DNA from: Sitta carolinensis
Taxonomy: Eukaryota > Chordata > Aves > Passeriformes > Sittidae
Assembly (NCBI GenBank): GCA_032173965.1
Contig: CM063299.1
Location: 372,001 to 436,000 of the forward strand
Length of the DNA stretch: 64,000 bases
Direction: 5' to 3'
The position numbers were made by a program, and so were the translations under genes. Below are positions 24,386-43,176 of this stretch, piece after piece; the first letter of the stretch is position 1, and the number at the start of each line of letters is the position of its first letter. The notes below the pieces were generated by a model. It was not told the DNA's origin and did no database searches. It saw nothing but the letters and a program-made list of their open reading frames with translations.

Positions 24386-24713
24386 TCACTGTTCCACCTC
24401 TGCTCTGCTTGCAGCTGAGTAACTTGGGATACTATATCCAAAGAGTGAGGGCTTGATCTGTAAAAAAGCGCACAAACTTCCATTGCAGTGGAAACCCCAG
24501 TGCCTCAGAGAGGTGGGAATGCAGCAAATCAGGGCTGAGCTAAGAGGAGTGAGGAGGGAATCACGGCCCTGTTTAAGGGTGGGGGAGAGGGGGGGAAAAT
24601 TCAGAAATGGAGACTTGGTCTCATTAGCAACAGCAGCTGTTGACACAGAGCTGAGGGCCCTTAACTTGATGGAATCACCACCAGAAAGTACCGGGTTTTG
24701 GGAAAGGGGTTTA

Positions 24714-24719
24714 AATAAA
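24714..24719 (+). terminator. CLUH: Candidate proximal CLUH poly(A) signal
   Basis: AATAAA about 1.06 kb past the stop, the first such hexamer after the coding region. A T-rich stretch follows near 24760-24775. Usage is inferred. Confidence 0.55.
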
Positions 24720-25296
24720 AACTGAAGTTCCCCCAGCACTGAAATCTCTGGCAAATACCTTCATCTCTGGCGTTTTTGCACACCGGTTTTGGGACTGGCG
24801 TTGGGAGCTGCCATTGCTGGCAATGGACGGTACTGAATGGCAAGTGCCACTAAAGAAATCCTCCTGTCCCCTCCCCTCCCACGCCCATCCTGGGGGGTTG
24901 TCACCGTCCTCAAGCAGGTAAGATGTGGCTGCTGCATCCCTGGCATGCCGACAGAGTTGAATGTCCTGTTTCCCAAGCAGATCAAGCTGTAGAACAGTGG
25001 GCTGGCCACAGCCCCGCGCTGCCGGCGCCCAGCCTCTCCCGCCCTCGCGTTGTCTGTCCTGGATCGTGCCCTGTGCTAATCCGTGCTGCTTCTTTTACTG
25101 ACCCTTGGAGCCAAGTGCTGTCCCTGTGCTCTGTACCCTCAGTTTCCTGTCTGACCCTACAGGTATTTGTAACTCGGGGCTGGGCGGGGGGGAAGGAGGG
25201 AGCAGCCTCTGAGGTGTCGGAGGCAACAAAGCAGAGTCTTCACTGCAAATGAACTTGCCCCTGTTAGAAAAATTCTGAATTTCCTGGAAAGCAATC

Positions 25297-25302
25297 AATA
25301 AA
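25297..25302 (+). terminator. CLUH: Candidate distal CLUH poly(A) signal
   Basis: AATAAA about 1.64 kb past the stop, followed within 40 bases by a T-rich stretch (ATTTTTCTTTTACTAGTG), a good downstream element. It is the better of the two candidates by context. Confidence 0.6.
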
Positions 25303-25325
25303 TGACTACAGTGCATCTTTCCTAC

Positions 25326-26889
25326 AAGATTTTTCTTTTACTAGTGTCTTACAGTCCATTAAAAGCTTTTTAAACTCTTGCAGGTATCTTTTTGGTTTCT
25401 TTACTGTTCGGTGCAAAGTGTTGGTACCAGCACTGGAGCCACCACTCCTGTTCCTTTGAGCAGGAACGGGGAGAGAACAGGACCAGCTGACCTGGAGGCT
25501 TTAAAACCTCCTTTAATCAGTATCAGGGTCACAACCCCCACACACAGGGGGCAGGACCCACAACCTCTGCTGTCAGAATCCATTTGTGCTCAGGAAGAGG
25601 AGTCACTTCACCCTCTCATCCCAGGGGAGATGTGGGAGCAGGGACACAGCTTTGGGGATGTGGTACCCGTGTGAAATGAAGCTGAAGGACGCAAGTCCTG
25701 GCTACTGAGGCTCCACAGCTAAGCAGCCCCAAGTTGGCTGGTAAATAACTGCATTTACCAGCATCTGTGTGTACCTCACTTTGGATTCTGGGGATTCTCA
25801 TTACTCTGTTCCCAAGTTCTTAAACACAAGTGTAAAAACTGACTCAAATGGGCCCTGGGACCCAGCTGGGCTGGAGGCAGGCAGGTACTCAACCCATCCA
25901 CTGACAAATGTTTCAGTGCCCATCAGTGCTGTTTTGGGACTGGAAACAGCTGGCCCAAACCAATCTCACACCTACAGAGCTGCTGTCAGGGCAGCACTTG
26001 CTGCACAAACAACAGCTCACCAAGCTAAGGGGAAATCTAACTGCCCATACTGTTCTTGGCAACTCACACCTGAGAAACTCACTGCTTGTAAACACACGAG
26101 GCTTTCCTTTCAACCCTCATCCCAAAAACCACCTCTGTGCCACCCTGTCACCTCATCTGGGGTAGCCCATGCACATTGGCTCTAGCAGAGCCCAGACTCA
26201 GGGGTTTTTCCCCAAATTCAAGTGGGTCTCCTCCAAATGTCCATCCCGTGTCTGTTCCCACTGCAAAGTACCACCCACCAGCTGCTTCCACAGACCTCAG
26301 CTGGTGGGAGTGCACTTTAATTCTCTCCCCACATCAAGCTCAAGAGCACATCTGTGCTCTTCCATTATGAAGATGTGCCCATTCCAGTTCCAGACACTGA
26401 CCCATCTCTAAACAGTACTTGAGGCAATTAGAGCCAAATCACAGGGAAAAAATCAAACCAAAGCACACATAAGGCACGAGACCCTAAGAGCAGAGCAGCT
26501 GCTGGCAGCACGGCCGAGCCTGCAGCTGTGCAGGTGCCTGGCTCCCTGTGCTGCCCCAGGGCTCAGCCCCCGCTCCAACGCGGAGCTCCCGGCAGGGCTG
26601 CAGTGCACACAGGGTCAGGCTCGGGGGAAAGCCAACCAAACCCAACCCAACCGGGCTGGCCTGCGCCAGGGCAGGGACAAGGCTCTCCTGCCCACCTGAG
26701 ACCAGCTTAGCCCACCAGAGCACTTCCTGCAGCACCTCACTGCACCGGATCAACCAACAAAACCTCTCTCGACTCCAGCTGCCCTGCACCAGCTCAAAAC
26801 CACTTCCTGCAGCCTCAGGTGAGCACAAGTTAAATTAAAATCAGAGCAAGGCAAAGCAGGTGGGAGCAAAATCTGAGGGTGAAACACCA
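25326..26889. other. Intergenic spacer between convergent genes
   Basis: About 1.6 kb between the distal CLUH poly(A) signal and the proposed PAFAH1B1 3' end. GC-rich near 26500-26720. No gene, RNA or repeat family recognised. Confidence 0.6.
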
Positions 26890-29800
26890 ATAGCTTTTTT
26901 TCAAAATAGTTTTAATTCTTGCATCCAAGGAAACAAAACCACATCTAGTTTTATATGCATTTAATAGTTTACCAATTGGTACAATAAGATTTTTTTAATA
27001 TGCAGAAAACATGAATAAATTTTGTTTTACACAGTCTGAGAGCAACAAATCTTACTGTAAAACACAGAGCAGTATTATATACATTCCTTTACCGATTTTG
27101 TTTTAATTGTGTCAATAGCTTCAGTTAACTCCTACAGCCTGGGAACTGTTCTCTCCAATTGCAACCTCTAACAGCGCTCAAACAAACATCTGACATTTGC
27201 CTTCACGTTGATGTCGGGATCGACTCTAAAGCATGAGGATTTTGCTAACTTCTCTTCAGAATAAACTCGGGGAAGCCTGAGGGACAGGCAGGACAGGAAA
27301 GCAGCTACTTACATGACACAGTGGAAAAATAAAAAGGCCAGTTAACGCCAGTTGTGACTTGCAAATCCAACGCAACCCCCCCACTCCCCCCCGTCCATCC
27401 CACCCCTCTATGCACGTGCTCTTGCTACAGGACTCTCGGTATTGATTTAATACACGGACGTTATATACAGCTGGACACAACAGCTCACTCCAAGGGCGCT
27501 TTTCCTTCACTCAACTCAGCATTTGCAATATTCAAATCATTAATGGATTACCAAGCCACCACTGTCTACGAAAACAAAGTATTTTTCCTTTTAAACAGCT
27601 CTCAGGGGAGTCGGGAGCTGTCTAAGAGTGAATTCTCAGGCAGTTCACATGGACAGGAAGAGGCAGAGGAGAGGCAGGGACCCCATGCCCACAGTCCCCA
27701 CTCACTACCAGCCAGGGGTTGTTTTCCTTTCCTCAGTGCCCTGGGCACACATTGGTCACACCACACACAAAAGCAGGATGGGTTTGTTTCACCTTCCGCA
27801 GTGCAAGATGGCATAAAAGATCAACTTCCAGCTTCTATCTAAAGCCCAAGGAACACTGCACTCTCTGGCCCGTGTGGCCCACGCTAGGCTATGCCCAGGG
27901 AGCTGCAGGGGCTCTGGGCAATGCCAGAGACGGGTCCTGGCACGTGCTGCCAGCTTCAGCCAGAAGTGCCAGAGCACCAGAGAACCTCTCGCCCCCTCCA
28001 ATGCATTTCAGGTCATTCTGGACCCAGTAAGCCCAGCGCTGCAGTTCTGATCACAGCCAAGGCACAGCACAAGCTGACAGTAGCAGTGGGGACAGTTCCA
28101 GAGCACGGCCCAGAGCGCCCCCCTCGCTCCCACGCCTGTGCTGGGGCTCCCTTCCAACCAGGGCTTCAGCTTTGGTCCGGCAGGGACCATCCCTGAGATC
28201 ATTCCCTGCTGCCCCAGGAGGCTCACTCTGCACAGCAGCAGTGCTGAGTGTCACAGCAGAGATGCTGCTGCCAGCACTGGGGCCAGGTGTCCTGGGAAAT
28301 GCTTCTTTGCTACAGCGAAAAAATGCAGTAGACAACTTCCACATCACAGGTACCTTTAATTTCTCATTCAGGTTTGAGTTATGTACATGAGGGTGGTTTA
28401 CTTTAGACTTAAATAAAGTTTCTAGGTCCTACCAGGAATTAAACAGATGTTATTAGTTTACAGTTGCAGATGCATGGAGGGATTTAAGATGTACTACCTG
28501 TGTATCTGGAATTCTCCAATAGGACAAAAAAGCAGCAAATTTTTCCAGTCCAAGCAGCTAATGAACAAAACAGACTTTATTCGTGCATGCTTATGCAGCA
28601 ACACACACTGAGAATGACAGAAACCACTGGATTTAAAAATTAGCCTGGATCTTAAACTGGCTCTGAAAACTCCCACATCAAAACCCCACTTTCTCCACCG
28701 CTTCCCAGAGGAACTCACACCCCAATCCAGCTCCTCCCACAGAACAACATCTCCTTCTGGGCTGACTGTGGAAGTTTCCCCCTCACCAGTGCAAGTTGTG
28801 TTCGCCCTCCAGCCCACCCTATGCTGGTCAGGGACTCTGAGCTTTAAAAGGACATTTTAAAAGCCATGGATTAAACCAAAGGAATAAAATAAAGCACAAA
28901 TTCACCTGTTAAAACATCAGCCTGGTACTTCATTGTATTGTCAATTTTAAAGTTGATTTTTAAAAATACCTGGTTAGTTTGATAAGTATTGTAATTCTTG
29001 GTTATGTACAATGGAATCTGTCACAAAAATGCTGATTAAAACATTAATTTATAATATTTTCATTCATTTCAGATCAAAATATGTAACTGCAGGGATATGC
29101 AAATTAAAAATTGTGTACACCAAACAACATAAATACTAATAACTGAGCTGGGCTGGTTTTGCTGATAGGATATGGGTTTGGTTTTAATGTTTAGCATCAT
29201 TCTCACAGATGGGCGTGGGCTTTCTTCATGGAGATTTTCTTTTAGAAGCCTGCATGGATCTCACCTGCCATTGTCAACTGATTCTCAAGATACTTAGTGC
29301 GTCCTTTAAAGCATTTCAATGCTGCAGCCCAAGCTTCTTCTCCACTTGCAAACCCCAGGACGTTTTTATTGGAGCCACATTGCCAAGGTGAGGATCACCT
29401 CATTGTCCAAGGAGGCACTAAAGAAACCAAGAAACTTTTGTATACCCCAATTTCCTGCCAGTGAATGAGGGAAGTGTCCTTTGATCCTGCTGTGTAATAG
29501 GAATTGCACATCTCTAACAAACATGGAAAGCAAACAGCAAGTTGGACCATGGCAGTCATTTGGGAGAGGAAGCTCTACTGGAAACTGGATCACTAAACTC
29601 TAGTGGGATGGACAACTCCTCCTGGAAGTTTGTCTAGCATAAAAAAAAACAAACAAAAAACCATTTAAACTTAGTTTAACAGCACAGCTTAACCATTGAA
29701 TGACCAAATAAAAAATAAATACATTTATCACATCAGCTGCGACTAAGATTTGTTGTCTTATTTCAGGTTTACAGTCAGTTCTATAAATATACCAACCCTT

Positions 29801-30389
29801 GCGTGATAGGAGGCCAAAACAAATGTTTTCTGTTGATTTGGCAAATGTTTCATGACAAATATTCCAGAGTTTAATTAATTTCCATTAATTACATATAAGG
29901 TTCAGAAGATTCTGAATTGCAGCCTTATTATCTAGTATTCTTAGAGAAGATTTATTAAGCACACTTAAGTGATGTTACATAGATACACATTTCTGAAAGA
30001 GCCCTACAAAACTTTTCCCAAATGAGGTCACCAATTCAGGCACCAACAGACAGCAGAAAGAAAAACAGGTATAATTATCCGACATAACGACACTGTCAAC
30101 TATTCAGTTAAGTGCCCTATTCCAATCATCCCACTTCTGCCTTCTCAGGTCTGATGTGACCAATGCCAGCCCATGTTCTTAAACCTATGGTACTTCTAGA
30201 CAACGTATGTAAATTTACAGTATACAATTTGGATTCACCATGCATGAATACTTTGTGTGTAACATTTAATAAGCTCAATCTACATCCAGAATAATTTACA
30301 TGAAAGGACAATATTTATTTAAACAGAGCTCAATGGGTAACCATGGTATCTGAGTGCATCCAGAGGAAAAGGGGTCACTGTGAACTCCA
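26890..30389 (-). other. PAFAH1B1: PAFAH1B1 3' UTR (proposed extent)
   Basis: About 3.5 kb after the PAFAH1B1 stop. LIS1 mRNA is known for a long 3' UTR, and the low-GC sequence at 26890-27200 looks like its distal end. Two UGUANAUA Pumilio-type sites (minus strand) lie at 27076-27083 and 27462-27469. Several minus-strand AATAAA hexamers (plus-strand TTTATT near 28576, 29366, 29951 and 30313) could give shorter forms. The end point is inferred from the hexamer at about 26912. Confidence 0.6.
26912..26917 (-). terminator. PAFAH1B1: Candidate distal PAFAH1B1 poly(A) signal
   Basis: ATTAAA on the minus strand, followed by an A-run and then a GT-rich stretch (CTATTGGTGTTTC), the usual order of signal and downstream element. 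It would place the 3' end at about 26890. Confidence 0.5.
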
Positions 30390-38496
<8,107 letters not shown>

Positions 38497-38596
38497 CGTG
38501 GCTGAGATGTCAGGTTAACGTGATCGAGCAGTGGTTTCTCCTCAAGAGCTAAAGTCTTGGGAACCCAGGATCCACAATTCAGTCTGCCACAGTGGC

Positions 38597-38650
38597 TTAA
38601 ATCACAAGTATTTCCCCAGATGTGAAATCCAATAGGAAATCCAGAGGCAT
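38597..38650 (-). promoter_or_regulatory. Upstream ORF, 17 codons, in PAFAH1B1 5' UTR
   Basis: ATG at 38650-38648 runs 17 codons to TAA at 38599-38597, 100 nt before the main start. Its start context is weak (T at -3, C at +4), so leaky scanning is expected. Confidence 0.7.
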
Positions 38651-38664
38651 TCAACACAGAAGAT

Positions 38665-38673
38665 TCAATCCAT
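38665..38673 (-). promoter_or_regulatory. Minimal upstream ORF (ATG GAT TGA)
   Basis: Exon 2 opens with ATGGATTGA, a two-codon uORF whose ATG uses the first three bases of the exon. Context upstream depends on which first exon is spliced to it. Confidence 0.65.
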
Positions 38674-40137
38674 CTACAAGGAAGAGAAAGAGACATCATT
38701 TATTTCCTTGAAACCAGCATTCCTCAGGCAGCTTTCTTAGATTTATCCAAACAGCAACTTTAAAGACTCCAGCTCTACCCCAGCATGGGGCCCTTGCAGC
38801 TACAGTGCTACACAACTGCAGCACACACAAATGACTTCTCCCACTCCAGTACCATCACCTGAGGGAGTTCTGAAGAACCTCTAAGAGACAACATGTGTTT
38901 TCTTTTCAGTCACGTGCTAATCAGTTTACCTAGAGTTAATGTTTCATCTCGCCTCCATTTAGGGCACAGCAAATTTTTAAGCAGTCCTCCAATCTTATCA
39001 GAGTGGCACCATTACCTCGGGAAGAGCTGCCACAGGTCCATGACTGCAGCAGGGCTCAGGCACTGGAGTGATCACACCTCCAGCAACGCCAGCCAATTCA
39101 GGATACGGCTGAAATCTGACACGCTCAACATGGTCCAAGTCAGTGGAGTTGTACTTTTCCAAAACACACTTGTTAGCATCCTTTGATTCAGAAACATGAA
39201 CTGCAGCATTCTCAGTTCACAACCTGCTTCAACTGGGCAGCTTTAACGTCTGCCACAGTGATATCACTGAGCCCATGTTGGCAGCACTGCAGGGACCTTG
39301 TGAGCACCAGGACCATGGGAAGTGCTGAAATGGCACTTCTTGCATACCTGGCAGGTTCTGCACAGAACTCATCATTCACTCAGGCTGCTCAGCAAGTCTG
39401 ACCGACCAACCTTCAGCACCAAGATAAACTGAGGCAACACACAGAGGCTCAGAGACAGCAGGTGGGTTTGTAAACTTTCCACTAAGTGCCTGAGGACTGC
39501 ATGCTCCCACTGCCTTACCTCTGCCCCTCCCTAGGCACACAGATACACTGAGTTCAGTATCACAGCTCAATAACAACTTCAGTGAGGAGCCTCCTTTAAA
39601 CAACAGCCTGCTATGAAAAAAGTAAGAAAAATACTAATCTTGTATCACTAATGGCTACTTATCCATCACAGCGGATCAGAGGCTTCTTTCTAAACCTATC
39701 TAGGCCCTGCTGTCTGCTTCAAAATGAGCTTAAGCTGCAAGTTGCTTGTTTCACCCGGCTGGTGGATCTTCTATGTTACATGTTGCACACTGTAATACTG
39801 CCCTGCAAGATAGTTAGGATAGGAACACTCTGAACAGGGAACGCCTCATTTAATTAGTAAAACCTCTTCCTCCGCAGCTATTTCAGAAACAATTCAGCTG
39901 AAAACTAACAGTACAGGCTGCATCCTTTCAGAGAACAGAAGCAAGCATTTAATTTCCTCTTGTCTCACGCCTAATCCATGTCAGGTAAAGAAGCAGGTGG
40001 GTTTCAAGAGATGCCCGGCGCTCAGCACAGCGTACCTCACGGAATGAAGGGAGCGTAGCTAGCACAGGCAGGGCGCTGCGGGGCACGAGGCGCCTGCAGA
40101 GGGCGCGCCGCGGGCCGGGCACACGGCAGCAGCGGCC

Positions 40138-40620
40138 GAGCCCCGCGGCACACGCACCCACCGCGGACACGCGCACACACCGCGGGCACGCCACCCACCG
40201 CGGCACGCGCCCCCACCCGGCACGCGCCCCCACCGCGGGCACGCGCCCCCACCGCGGCAGCGCCACCGCGGCACGCCACCACCGCGGGCACGCGCCCTCA
40301 CCGCGGGCACCGCCCCACCGCGGCACCGCACACACCGCGGGCACGCACCCACCGCGGGCACGCGCACACACCGCGGGCACGCGCCCCACCGCGGGCACGC
40401 GCCCCCACCGCGGGCACGCGCCCCACCGCGGGCACGCGCACCCACCGCGGGCACGCGCCCTCACCGCGGGCACGCGCACCCCGCGGCACGCGCCACCGCG
40501 GGCACGCGCACCCACCGCGGGCACGCGCCCCACCGCGGGCACGCGCCCCACCGCGGGCACGCACCACGCGGGCACGCCTCCCACCGCGGGCACGCGCACC
40601 CACCGCGGGCACGCACCGCC
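40138..40620. repeat. CpG-dense minisatellite, about 19-bp unit
   Basis: Tandem array of units close to CACCGCGGGCACGCGCCCC, alternating with a CACA-ending variant and shorter forms. Each unit carries several CpGs, so the array is an intragenic CpG island by composition. Open frames across it are repeat artefacts. Confidence 0.95.
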
Positions 40621-41220
40621 CAGACCTCTGGGACCGCCTGGGAACGGCTCAGCGGGGCTCCACCACCAACAGACACTGCGCAGTGACTGCCAGCAAATCC
40701 ACTGCCAGCGTACTGACCCCAGCAAAAGCCCCAATATCGCATCAGTTCTGTTGTGGCCTCTGCAAGATGCAATTACAGCATTTCTAAATATAACTCTATT
40801 TCTCTATATTTTAGCATGTCTAAAAATAACAGCAACTGTGTTTATAAGGCCATCCTTCACATGTCACCTATTTAGAAATGCATTTTCCCTGTCAAATGTA
40901 AAGCAACCTCAAACTTCTCCATATCCCATATCCACTTCCCAACACCTGGGCTGCTTCACATGCCAACTCTGAGTTATCAGTGAGAAACAGATCCTGGAAC
41001 TAGATAAATCCCAACAGATACAGGACAAAGCAGCTACTCGGGCTATTAGCAAATTACAGCTGAGCCAAAGCCACCAACCAACTGATCAACAGCATCTCGC
41101 TCCTCCGGAAAGGGTCTGTCCCAAGCACCGTGCTCAGCATTCCTGACTACGAACTACAAAGCCACCTGAATAGAAGGCACAGTATTTTTAGGATTGCCTC
41201 CTTCATTGACAAAACCAGAA

Positions 41221-41290
41221 CAAATAAAACAAAAACAAACAAAGCCCACCCCAAACAAACAAAAACCAAAACAAACAAAAATCCCCACAC
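41221..41290 (+). repeat. CAAA-rich low-complexity stretch
   Basis: A/C-only stretch with recurring CAAACAAA and CCCCAAAC words; degenerate simple repeat. Confidence 0.8.
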
Positions 41291-42566
41291 AAACAACACA
41301 TTCTAGCAGAAGTGTCCAAATCCAAAAAGCACCACCATTAATTACACACCTGTGCCACTACGTGCGCTACCTTTTTGTTCAGCTGGAGCAGAGTGTGTGA
41401 CATAAAGGCCTCAGCAAAGCAAGACCAACCAGTCCTCCTCCATCACCTATCAGGCACCACCGTGTTACCCTCAAACAGCTCAGCCATGACAAGGCAGCTG
41501 GGGCTCTGGGGAACCCTGGGGAACCAAACCCACAAAGAACCACCACCTGTTCATTACATCTTGCTTGAAACTGGTCACTTTGTATCAGCATTTTATGGAA
41601 GCGTCAAGAGAGAGTTAGATCTTCTTTTGAAAGAAAAGGTGTCTTTGCATGAGAATTTTACTTTGTTCACTATTAAATACAGGAAAAAGCACACTGATCT
41701 TATCCACCCATGGAATAACATCTATTAATCAAGTGTGAACCAGGATGTGCCTTTTATTAATACCCACTTACACTCCTTCAAGTTGTAGTTTCTAACTTAA
41801 AACCTATCTGATTCCCTATCAATAGTCTGCATATACAAAAGCAGCAAGTGGCAAACCTCTGCATAAGGACAGTAACAGAGGGCTACAGGCGTTCTCAGCA
41901 AGATCAGGGTCTTTGTAGCCTTTTAAAATGGGGAGCTGGCAGAACGCCTGCCGCTGGCACAGGCACCACACATGCAATGGGCACCTCTCCCTCCTCCTGG
42001 CAGCACAGGACCTGCACGGTTTTCTAGAACAGCACAAACCATTCCTTACCTTTACAAAACATACTCCTCAGCTCCACTAACAGTAACAGATCCTCAGCAG
42101 GCAACTGCACCTCATCCCAACTGCCCACCTTTCCACTCAGCTACACATCACAGAAACGTCAGAGCAGTAAGGATAGCAGACCTACTTCAATCCTCTGGTG
42201 CTGCAGGACTAGAGAGTGGCATACTAAAGCACGACCCTTAAAAAGAAATTAATTTAAAAAGGGACAGCCAAGAATCATCACGGCCAGAACTTTTCCCTGC
42301 ACAAAGTTCTAAAACACACAGAGAATTACTGATGAAGAGCAACAAACTGAGCAGAAATATCTGAAAAGCAGACAAATCCTCTCCTGTAAGGGAAGGTAGA
42401 AACAGCACAGTGAAGGTTTTTCTGACCTTCTCATTTGAAAAAAAAAAAGGGACCTCGTCTCTTGCTGTCTCACCATCACCCTCTTCTTCCTAAAGAGAGG
42501 TTCAGAGATTCCTGAGCTTCACCACACTGAGGACACGCTCACTGCCGCTGCAGGGGCTCCGGGCCC

Positions 42567-43176
42567 TGGCTCTGCCCGGCCACCCCGGCTCTGCCCGGCC
42601 ACCCCGCTCTGCCCGGCCACCCCGGCTCTGCCCGGCCACCCGCTCTGCCCGCCACCCCGGCTCTGCCCGCCACCCGGCTCTGCCCGGCCACCCCGCTCTG
42701 CCCGGCCACCCCGCTCTGCCCGGCCACCCCGGCTCTGCCGGCCACCCCGCTCTGCCGCCACCCCGCTCTGCCCGGCCACCCCGCTCTGCCCGGCCACCCC
42801 GGCTCTGCCCGGCCACCCCGGCTCTGCCCGGCCACCCCGGCTCTGCCCGGCCACCCCGCTCTGCCCGGCCACCCCGGCTCTGCCCGGCCACCCCCGCTCT
42901 GCCCGGCCACCCCCGCTCGCCCGGCCACCCGGCTCTGCCCTGCCACCCCCGCTCTGCCCGGCCACCCCGGCTCTGCCCGGCCACCCCGGCTCTGCCGCCC
43001 GGCTCTGCCCGGCCACCCGCTCTGCCCGCCACCCCGGCCGTCTGCCCGGCCACCCCGGCTCTGCCCGGCCACCCGCTCTGCCCGGCCACCGCTCTGCCCG
43101 GCCACCCCGGCTCTGCCCGGCCACCCGCTGCCCGCCACCCCCGCTCTGCCCGGCCACCCCGGCTCTGCCCAGCCAC
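42567..43176. repeat. GC-rich minisatellite, about 19-bp unit
   Basis: About 30 units close to GGCTCTGCCCGGCCACCCC, with frequent one- or two-base losses. Its core GCTCTGCCCGGCC is also the core of the array at 1-895. The G-rich strand (runs of 3-4 G) is the minus strand, that is the sense strand of PAFAH1B1. Frames of up to 250 codons across it are artefacts. Confidence 0.95.

Larger units (their letters stand above)
23658..25325 (+). other. CLUH: CLUH 3' UTR and flank
   Basis: Non-coding DNA after the CLUH stop. It holds an A-run at about 23672-23686, a GT-rich run at about 23903-23935, a UGUANAUA Pumilio-type site at 23950-23957, and a TA/GATA microsatellite near 24325-24385. Two AATAAA hexamers, at 24714 and 25297, give a shorter and a longer 3' UTR model. 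Which one is used cannot be told from sequence. Confidence 0.7.

Noticed and set aside
39949..40772. Minus-strand frames of 103-261 codons rich in R, A, G, P
   Set aside because: They translate the CpG-dense minisatellite at 40138-40620 and its flanks.
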